DNA of 64,000 nt, from positions 9,796,001 through 9,860,000 of the forward strand of contig JAKZAN010000004.1 in assembly GCA_023053545.1 (NCBI GenBank). The letters run 5' to 3'. The notes beneath the pieces were generated by a model that saw only the letters and a list, made by a program, of their open reading frames with translations, was not told the DNA's origin and did no database searches. This DNA is from Lepidurus packardi (lineage: Eukaryota; Arthropoda; Branchiopoda; Notostraca; Triopsidae). The position numbers and the translations under genes were made by a program. Within the stretch, counting starts at the first letter, position 1; the number at the start of each line of letters is the position of its first letter. Below are positions 55,234 to 64,000 of the stretch, in pieces.

Positions 55234-58200
55234 ATGGTACTGAAGCGGGATTACTACACAAAATGCCTGGTACTGCTCACCGTAATTGGCGCCGTCTACG
55301 CCGACGATTCAACTGAGGAATTCACCAGTAATATTCTTTTTTTTTTTTAATATAAAAGACGACATTGAAAATGTCTGACGCACCTTATGTTATTATTTAT
55401 TTCCTATTATGTATTTATAATAGGTGAAACTCATCCGAGCACAAATGGTGAAATCTGTGGACTGCAGCCAGAAACGGGCCCTTGTGAGAACAACGTTATT
55501 CGATATTTTTATGATGCGGATCGCGACGTATGCCGACAGTTTATTTATGGAGGCTGTGAGGGGAATTTGAATCGTTTTAATTCCGTGGAAGAATGCAGTA
55601 CCACATGCAATCGCGATACCCATATACCTCAACCAAGTAAATTTTTTTTTTTGTTACACAATTAATTTGTACAAAATTGTCTTTTTCTGGTAGGCCAAGC
55701 ACCAATTCCGGCGCCAGATGTTTCCTTCACGGATGTAGATTCATATTTAACGCTAGTCAATCAGAGTTCCGAGACTTCCTTCACCTTCGCAGCGGGATAC
55801 CCTTTTATTCAACTCAAACCAAAAGCGATGGCAGATTTCCAACTCCCGTACGTTTGAATTTCTAGTCCGATTTCTACGAAAACTTAAATTAAACATGTTT
55901 TTACAGGTTAGCCAAAGAGATTTCATTTGAATTCCGGACGCCTGAAGCGCAAGGCTTGTTGCTCTATCATACCTTGGTGAACACTCCTACTGAAGAAGCC
56001 AAATACGAACTTTATGTCATCTTAGAAGGAGGCGAGTTGAAGGTGATTCACGTTTTTGGCGCGGATGAGACCACGTTGCTTGTTGGGAAAGGTAAATCGA
56101 ATGTTATTTTTATTTCTTTGGCTTCCAGCTAACTTTAAATTTACCTTACTTAAGACACTGAGATGGTAAAATTTACTGAAATACTTTTCTAAGGCTTGAA
56201 TCGAGATCAGTGGCATAAAGTGACCATAATATTGATTCCGGAACATGCTCAATTAACTGTTCGCGTTGATGATACGCTCAAATCCATTGCTTTGGAAGGT
56301 TTGGATGTGAAACCTTCCTATGACATTAAAGATGACGTCAAGTCAATTCTTTTCGTTGGAGGTATTGTATTGTGTCATTGAAGAAAAGCGAACAGCGAAT
56401 GAAGAAAAATAATAAAATTGATGGCATGTTAGGCATGAATTGGGCTCAGGATGAGATTGAATCGAGTTATCTCTTCGAGCACTTTGTGGGCTGCCTCCGG
56501 CGTTTTCGGCTAAGAGCTGGAGCATCCAAAGAAGAGCTTCGGGATATTTCTCCTCTGAAAGCTCTGTACTACGAAGATATCACCGTGGGCTGCATAAACA
56601 AGTACTTTGTCTTATTTCTAAATGTCCTTCCAAATTTCCCTCATGTTTTCTTTCGGTAGATGCCAATCAGGTGAAAACGAATGTAGACATGGCGGAAGAT
56701 GCATAAACCACTACGACACGGTCACGTGCGACTGTTTCGGGACCAAATACGAAGGCAAAAGCTGCGATTACGACAGTAAACTCTTCGACATTCTCCACAT
56801 ACCTTTTTTAAAGAAAAACTAAGATTGAAGTTTATTGTTTCATTATTAGATCCAACCACGGTGACCTTACGCGGTTATTCCTACGTGAGCTACCGCATTT
56901 ACGACTGGCGAGATCGTGCTCATTCCGAAGCTAATCGCGTAAGCTTGCTCTTTCGATCGTCCATTGGCGATTCGATCCTATTCTACGCAGGCGGTACTTT
57001 CCCCCATCCTTCCCACGTGGCCCTAACGCTTTTAGCGAACGCGTCCCTTTACGCGGAAATCGACTTTGGGGATGGACCGTATGGGATGGTTTTGGGAGAA
57101 GATTTAACCTCGGGCGTATGGCACAACTTTACATTGATCCATGAAGGCGCTCGCGTAGATTTCTACCTCAACAATCGCCTTACCAGCGTCGAGATCCAAG
57201 GCTCACTCTGGCATTTGAGAATCGACCCTCACATTTACGTGGGTGGAGACAGAAAGCCTTTGGGACCTGGATTAAAGTCCACCAACAGCTTTGTTGGCTG
57301 TTTGTCGGAAGTTTACTTCAACGATATCAATATTTTGCACGGATTACGAATCAATGCGCCCCAAGCGGCCCACCATGGGATTTTGCCACCCGAATTTGGA
57401 CGATGCCAAGATGTTACTGTATTACCCATCACTTTCCCCTTCGCGGAATCCGAAATTGGCTTGAATGTCACAGATCCGGAAAGTCAGAAATTTCGCATGA
57501 GTTTGGAGTTTAAAACCAGCGGTTTCCAAGCGGTTTTGGCGCACGGACCAGTATTGTCCGAAGGTAGTGCTGGTTTTTGGGAAGTGAGTTCAATTCTTCT
57601 TTCTTTTTAAAATTGTCTGGGAATAACTGAATTTTGTATGTTTATTTTCGCAGTTGAGGTTGGAAAAGGGAGAGGCTCAGTTTGTGGTAATTCCGGATGC
57701 AGAAAACGAAACTTTTATGCTCGTATTAGCCAAAGTGGGCAACAAATTATCAGATGGATCGTGGCATCACGTAAATCCGGTTTTAAGCGTAATTTTGTGG
57801 AATTTAATCCATTTCGTTTCTAGGTTTTACTAGAATACGAGCAAGGAGATATAACCATAGGCCTTGACTTCAAACGACCAATCGTTCTGAGCAAGAAAGT
57901 GCATTTCACGACCTTAAACAAGATCGTCATCGGGACGAGTCGAGTTGTACCTAATTTAGGTACACTTTACTAAATTCGATTTTTTCATTTTACTTAATTA
58001 TTGTTGGTATTATTTATTCATTATATTGTATATTATTAGATAACATTATATTGTATATCATTAGATTACATTATATTGTATGTTATTAGATTACATTATA
58101 TTGTATATTATTAGATTACATTATATTGTATATTATTAGATTACATTATATTGTATATTATTAGATTACATTACATATTACTGTAATTATTATTATTATG

Positions 58201-61200
58201 ATTTGGATTTGGGAATTTATTCAGTTTACTGTAGGGTTCGTGGGATGTATGAGAGACCTCACACTGAATGGGAAAGTGTACGATCCTCGCGTGTTGCTCA
58301 ACTCGGGCGAAGTTCGCGAAGTTTCCTTAGATAATTGCGTGCTGGTGGACCCTTGCCAACGACCCAATGCGTGTGAACATGGCGGTCAGTGTATGGTCGA
58401 CGAAGGGAAAGTGGTCTGCGATTGTACCGGCACCGGTTATACCGGCAAGAACTGTCATTTCGGTAAATTCTTATTTACAGTTCTTTTATTCCTGAACGTA
58501 AACTAATTTCGTTTTATTTTAGCGTTGTACAAGCGAACGTGCGAGGAACTGGCATTGTTGGGTTATATGAAAAGCGGAGTTTATGAGATCGACATTGACG
58601 GGAATGGTCCTCATCCTCCTGCTCATGTTCGTTGCCAATTTGACCTTCAAACGGGAGTCAGGAAGACTGTCGTGGAACACGATTTGTTGCGCGATACAGT
58701 AAGAAGCGAAGCTGGATTGAAATTAAGAATTTTACTACTTAATTTCTCTTATTTGTTTTCTCCATCTTTTATAGGAAATCCGAAGCCGGAACTTGGGAGA
58801 CTTATTACTGCCTTTAACGTATCGCGAGTTCACTCCTGATATGCTGCAGTCTCTCATTTCTCAATCCCTTCAATGTCGCCAATACATTCGCTATGATTGT
58901 TACCGTGCTCCTTTGGAATTGCACTCATATACCTGGTTCCGAGCATCTTCAGGCGCGCTTTTGGATTACTTGGGTAGTACTCAGCCAGGAAGATGCCCCT
59001 GTTCGGGTAAGGAACTGGAAGAGAAGTATTATAGTCCTTAATGTTTCATTTGGGTTATTTTAGAAGAGAAAACGTGCGTTAGATCCAACGTTTCTTGCAA
59101 TTGCGATGCAGATGAAGACAGATGGAACTCGGATGAGGGTTACCTTACGAAATCGGGCGAGTTGGGTGTCACCGAAATCTTTTCCTTGCAGCAGAGGAAA
59201 CTGCACCAGACTGGGGAGGGCAGAATTACGTTGGGACCTTTGGAATGCGTGGAAGCTAGTAATTGGTTACAAATTTGACCCTTCTGGTTAATTTCTAACA
59301 ATCTTGATGGTATTAGATACACAGCAGTACGTGGTAACCTTCAAATCTGCTAATGCCTACATGGAAGTACCTGGCTGGCACAGGGGAGATTTGTCTTTCT
59401 CCTTCCGTACATCTGGCGAACAGGGAATTCTGCTCTACCAGCCTTTATTGCACCCTAAACATCCTTACTTTAGGGTTGTTCTAGTCAACGGTAACGTTTA
59501 CCACGAAATTGCTATGAAGCTTGATCCTTTTCGTTCTTAGAACATGAATTAACGCTCGAGTTTTCGATCAACGGGGAGCCGAGGAGTGCCACGGTGAAAT
59601 CTTCCAGGGATCTCAATTCAGGCGAATGGCAGCAAGTCTGGATTGATTACAACGAGTACCATGTACGCTTTACTGTTAACCAAGAATCCATCCTCATGGA
59701 TCTTAACGATGGGGAGGAATTTGGACCCTTTGAAGCCACCTTATTTATTGGCGGTGCGCCAGAGTGAGTTTCCTTCGTTACTCCGCAATGACTCTTTGTC
59801 TTACGATTTGTTTATTGATAATGTATTGATTATGGTTTTGTTATGGTTTATTTAGGGAAATGCTTGAGACGAATAATTATGAAGGGCTAATTGGGTGCTT
59901 CAGAGGCTTGGTTATGAACAATGAAGTGGTCAATCTCTATGCTTATATGAATGCTCGGTTCCCTGATATGATCCAAAAGCATTGCCGACCCTCTTGCGAC
60001 CCGAATCCGTGTCGAAATGGTGCTACCTGTGTGGAATTCTGGGGCTCCTATAAGTGCAAATGTGAGAATCCCTTGGCTCACTTTGGCCAAAACTGCGAAA
60101 CGGGTAAGAGAATTCTCTTACTTCCATATTTGAAGAAATTTCTATGATTTACTTCTGGATTTCGCAGATATCAACGAGAATGCGTTGACTTTTAGAACCC
60201 CTTCAGCGTTTGTAGAAGCGAATGTAACTTCCGTGTCAAAGGCAGCGGAATTGGGTCTACTGTCCTTTTTCAACGAAGATATTTTGCTTAATTTGAGATC
60301 GTTTGATAACCAAGCTGTCATATTCTACGCTTACGACTACTTGAATAACTTTGTGCAGCTCCATATCGAGGAAGGAAAGAAACTAGTGCTAACTTTCAAT
60401 TCTGACAATACCATTCACAATATCTCAGTAGAAATAGATGGTAAGTGTAATCACTAAGAGGAAACTGAAGACCTAATATGATAACTTTTCTTTAAAAAAA
60501 TATGTTTCTAAGGCTTGAGTAGTGGCATGCCAGTTCAAGTCCTAGTAAAACGAGAAGCAACTCAAACTTCGTTGCATGCCAACGAATTCCAAGCTACTTT
60601 GCCGGTGCCTTTAGTGTTTCTGAAGAAATATCGAAGGAATCCATGGTCCAACAAGCGGATGGGTAGACATTTTTAATGTTCTATGTAAAATTCTAAAAGT
60701 CATTTAATTAAGAAATGATTAAGCCGCCTCGTCCCGTTAGTAAACCTGAGGAATTTTACCAAGTTTTCCTGGGCGGTTTGGACTTTGAGTACATGGAAAG
60801 TTCCTTGCAAGGGTTCACAGGTTGTTTGCGGGGTTTGAAAGTGGGTTCACAACTCGTGGATTTTGCCTTATTCGCAGGTAAAATATTACTGCATTCTCCA
60901 ATCACGAATTTCCAGAAACAGGCACTAGTTCACGAATTAGTTTTAACAATTAGCTGAATTCTTGGTTCCCAAGAATTTTCAGTTTGATTTGAAAACCAAC
61001 AGTTACGAATCGTGATATTTTAATCGATATTTAGCAAAAACTACTACAGTCATTGAAGCGGGAAAAAGTTCGACTTTGAATTGGCACATGAAAAAGAATG
61101 ATGACGCCAAAGGTGATCAAGGTAAAACAAAGCCACTTGAGTTCTCGTAGAAGGCTTTAACTAAACGGTGACGGGAAATTGGTGTTGGGCAAAATTATTC

Positions 61201-63250
61201 ATGTGAATCGTACGCGTAACTGTTATAATTTTTTTCTTTTTTGAATTTAAATTTGCGTTCGCAGGAATCGGAGGCCCGGGAATGATGTTTGGCTGCAAAA
61301 TGCTGTGCGATAAGCAACCTTGTGAGAACGAGGGTGTCTGCCAAGAGAATTTCCGCCTCCAAAGCTATTCCTGCGACTGCGACCTCACGTCGTACTTTGG
61401 AGCCATCTGTACTGAGGAAAAGGGAGCCCATTTCGGCGGCGATTCTACCATCATTGCCAAACACAACGCCATCGACTTGTATCACGTCAAGGTTCAATTA
61501 GCATTCTCCACCACAGCTGTGCGGAATATCGCACAGGCTCTTCTCCTTATCCAGACGAGCAAAGAGTTAAGATCAAAAATTCATTTTGAATAAAACAAAG
61601 ACTAACAAAAATATCATCTGCTTTGTTGTTTCTCATATTTTGGAAAATGTAGCAAAACCAAGTACTTGCTCATTAGTTTAACCGCCCTGGGGTACTTGAG
61701 AATCGAGGAAGATCGCGGCACTGGTTTGGTGTACGGTGCGGAAGTAAAAACTATCAATTTCCTGAACGGAGCGCGACATTCCATCTACTACCGAAGAAAG
61801 GGGGACTTTACCTACCTACTGGTAATCGAAAAGCAGTTTCGTAGCTTTTTTGAATTTTTATAGAATTTTTTTAGCATTCATTTTCGTATTAAATTCTGAT
61901 TTTGTGGAAGCGAAACTGAAGCGAAACGGACAGAACATTTCTAATTTTTATTTTGCATTTATATTTTTATAGATTGATCGGGATGAAGTAGCTATTCGAA
62001 CACTGTCTGCCTCGATTCACCCTGAAGGCTTGGCGGACGTCACTGACGAGAACGCTTTGCATGTAGGCGGAGTCCGAAATACCAGCGACCCTCGTTTTAC
62101 GGACTATGACCGCTTTGATGGGTGTTTATCCAGTAAGTTCTAATTCTAATTTAATTGCACTTAGACAAACTTTAAAACCTATAATTTATGTAGACGTTGT
62201 GGTGCAAATTGACGATGAGGAAATTCAACCCTTGCTGGTGTATTTGGGGTATCGGCGTTGGGGATCAGGGCTGGAAGCGGTGACTTCCCACGACCCCGAT
62301 GGCATTGAGGAAGAAGCCAGATGCGCCGCATTTTCTATTACACCCCCTGGAGTCATTGAGCAGCCTTCGGTGGCCAATAATGAAGTAGTATTCACCTTTC
62401 ACTTTTTATGCCTAAAGTTAATAATGATTATAAAGTTAAGTGGTTTTCTTTTTTGCGAAGGCTCAAGTACCTGACTGGTATCCCAAACCTCCTATTATGC
62501 TATCTTATCGGTCCGCTTTCCAAGCCCCACCCCGATTTGATCCCAGTGTTATGAATAGGGTCTTAGTTGGTCTAGGGATCCTATTCGCGGTCTTTGGAGT
62601 GGGTTTAGTCGTCTTTTTAGTGCGGACTCACAGGAAACGCCATGATTTGGAGGATTTTGAAGATGAACAACCGTTGCTGAAGCCTACAGGCAGTCTTAGA
62701 ATACCCCTCAGATCTGCGTTGAAGACAGCTAACCCAGTACTTTATTTTTCTTTAGTTCAGTCCTTAAATAAGTGTTGCAATAATTAAATATTGATTTGAT
62801 TCGTTTTAGCCGCGTTCCTTAGCAGATATAAACTCTGCTCTGGACCTGGGGGAAATTACGGAAAAGACAGATGTTTCGGCAGTACCAATTCTGGAGCAGA
62901 ACGGAACTGTTGTAGCTGCTCCGCCCTCTGAAGCTATTACATTGACTGAACAGGAGCCAGCAGCAATACCGGAAGAACCAGATGTAACCGAAGAACCAGC
63001 AGTTGACGTTAGTTTTAAAAAACTTTCTAGATAGATCAAGTTCTATTTCTGTTTACAAAACTTGTCTAGGTGGTTAGCGAAGAAACCAAAAAACGGAGCT
63101 CGATTAGGAAAGCGCCGTTGAGCCGTATTAGCGAAGCAAACTTGTCAGATAGTGAAGAGAAGCATTCTCCACCAAGGTAGGACTGAACTTCATTTGAGTT
63201 TTGATGAAATTATTTAAAAATTATTTTTATTGAATTGCAGTGAGGACTGA
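55234..63250 (+). CDS. axo: Axotactin/CASPR (neurexin IV)-like transmembrane receptor with N-terminal Kunitz domain
   Basis: Many short-intron exons. A signal peptide (MVLKRDYYTKCLVLLTVIGA) precedes a six-Cys Kunitz domain (CGLQPETGPCENN ... FIYGGCEGNLNRFN, 55456-55608). Then: laminin G 1 (55880-56600), EGF (CRHGGRCINHYDTVTCDC, 56660-56775), laminin G 2 and 3 (56850-58350), EGF (CEHGGQCMVDEGKVVCDC), a fibrinogen-like segment with CNCDADEDRWNSDEGYLT, laminin G 4, EGF (CRNGATCVEFWGSYKCKC), laminin G 5, a degenerate EGF (61290-61420), laminin G 6, a helix (VLVGLGILFAVFGVGLVVFL) and a ~140-residue acidic tail ending SPPRSED. The order matches CASPR/neurexin IV, but Kunitz replaces the discoidin domain, as in Drosophila axotactin (recalled). 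Likely role: glia-neuron or junctional adhesion. Confidence 0.9.
58020..58172. repeat. 25-bp minisatellite, about 6 units, in an axotactin-like intron
   Basis: Units of attatattgtatattattagattac repeat with one or two changes each, filling most of a ~270-nt intron between laminin G 3 exons. Confidence 0.92.
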
Positions 63251-63540
63251 GGCACTCCTTACCGAAGCTGTTCGTAGTAAAGGAGTAAGGCGTTAAAACC
63301 AAGTCTTAAACCAGCTGCAGATTTGACGGGAAAATGCAAAGGATTAGCTGTGTCTTAGAAGTGGTATTCCCAACAGTTGCGTGATTGCGTGATTTTGAAG
63401 TGCATAAATGCATAGAACTGTTATTGTCTTCAATTTCTCTTTCCAAAATCGCCAAAATTTCTTTCGGGGTCTTAATTTGTACTAGAAGTTGCTTTGTATT
63501 ACTGCTCAAGTAGAAATTTATGGTATTTCGTCCACAGTTT

Positions 63541-64000
63541 TTAGTTCGAGATGCAGTTTTCCCCTCCTTTCGTTAATAATGGTAATTTTAAACTTTTTAA
63601 CGTATTTTTGCACTTTTGTTCAATGTCACAAAGCTCTGCAACAGTGAGCTTTCTCTGCCAGTCATTGACAGGGTTAGTTATTTCTGACGATACCATCGTT
63701 TCCTGCATTAAAGGTCGGTATTTCCGCGTCAACCTCTTTAACGTCGTAGAAAATAACGGAAGATTAGCAAACGGGATGATTTGCTGGAGCAAAGGTATAG
63801 GATGTGAAATGACGTCTTCATCTGCCACCGTTATGAACCTGTCAGGGTATTTCTTTCGCAGTATTTCCACGTAGTGTAAGTCTTGATCAATGCGTTGGCA
63901 AACACTAGTTACATTGTTGCAGCTACTGTGGTACTGGCACCAAAAGTTGCGACGATTCGACTGGAGGATCCGACGAGGGTCTTTGGTGACGTAGACAACT
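63541..64000 (-). CDS. Carbohydrate sulfotransferase, C-terminal part (5' end beyond window)
   Basis: The open frame continues to the right edge. VVYVTKDPRRILQSNRRNFW resembles the 3'-phosphate-binding motif (RDPRA...SR) of Golgi PAPS-dependent sulfotransferases such as CHST1/3/5. Downstream come RIDQDLHYVEILRKKYPDRF (family: typical LYEDLA-like acceptor region replaced by ITVADEDVI), a leucine-rich C-terminus and a stop at 63541. About 153 residues are visible with no intron. It is convergent with the axotactin-like gene, 290 bp away. Substrate cannot be assigned; a conserved KDPR lysine replaces the common RDPR arginine. Confidence 0.75.
   Translation of the reverse strand, partial: VVYVTKDPRRILQSNRRNFWCQYHSSCNNVTSVCQRIDQDLHYVEILRKKYPDRFITVADEDVISHPIPLLQQIIPFANLPLFSTTLKRLTRKYRPLMQETMVSSEITNPVNDWQRKLTVAELCDIEQKCKNTLKSLKLPLLTKGGENCISN

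Noticed and set aside
1-64000. CRISPR arrays, bacterial operons, prophage or retrovirus-like elements
   Set aside because: Genes are intron-rich and eukaryotic throughout. Tandem repeats here lack unique spacers, and no gag, pol, integrase or capsid-like frame was seen.

Overview
This is a eukaryotic, animal nuclear window with compact genes: most introns are about 50-75 nt, GT-AG and AT-rich, and intergenic gaps are 0.1-1.6 kb. Gene content points to an arthropod, probably not a standard insect model. Evidence is an axotactin/CASPR-type receptor carrying a Kunitz domain, COA3 and TFB1M in the head-to-tail bicistronic layout known from Drosophila, and a tRNA-Asn that closely matches the fly gene as remembered. 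The species cannot be named from sequence alone. Gene models were assembled by hand by joining exons at splice sites that keep frame and family homology. Many totals were checked to be multiples of three, but single-base errors in exon ends are possible.

Layout: 1-8287 (-) multi-Tudor gene with an internal RGG array and MITE-rich introns, cut by the left edge; 9226-12745 (-) jouberin/AHI1; 12943-16404 (-) RAD54B; 16881-17489 (+) survivin, divergent from RAD54B; two tRNA genes (Asn, Val) at 17.6-18.0 kb; 18137-24170 (+) dipeptidyl peptidase of the DPP4/DPP10 family; 24320-25503 (-) unidentified coiled-coil protein; 25818-27313 (+) COA3 then TFB1M; 27486-30635 (-) CYLD deubiquitinase; 31942-39254 (+) DNA topoisomerase II; 40345-41560 (-) unidentified two-TM protein; 43153-46746 (+) CASD1; 46834-48929 (-) R3HCC1L; 49837-50829 (+) phosphoglycerate mutase; 51252-54234 (+) UTP4; 55234-63250 (+) axotactin-like receptor; 63541-64000 (-) the 3' end of a carbohydrate sulfotransferase.

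Most of the window is an ordinary housekeeping neighbourhood: chromosome biology (RAD54B, survivin, TOP2), mitochondria (COA3, TFB1M), ribosome biogenesis (UTP4), glycolysis and glycan modification. RAD54B/survivin and CYLD/TOP2 are head-to-head pairs with E2F-like sites between them. No retrovirus-like element was seen; the recognisable mobile DNA is small non-autonomous DNA transposons. The most unusual items are a Tudor protein that carries its own RG-rich array inside a block flanked by two hAT-type MITEs, a tandem duplication in CYLD that builds a potential poison exon, a GC-AG intron in TOP2 whose retention would remove the C-terminal tail, and the COA3-TFB1M bicistron.
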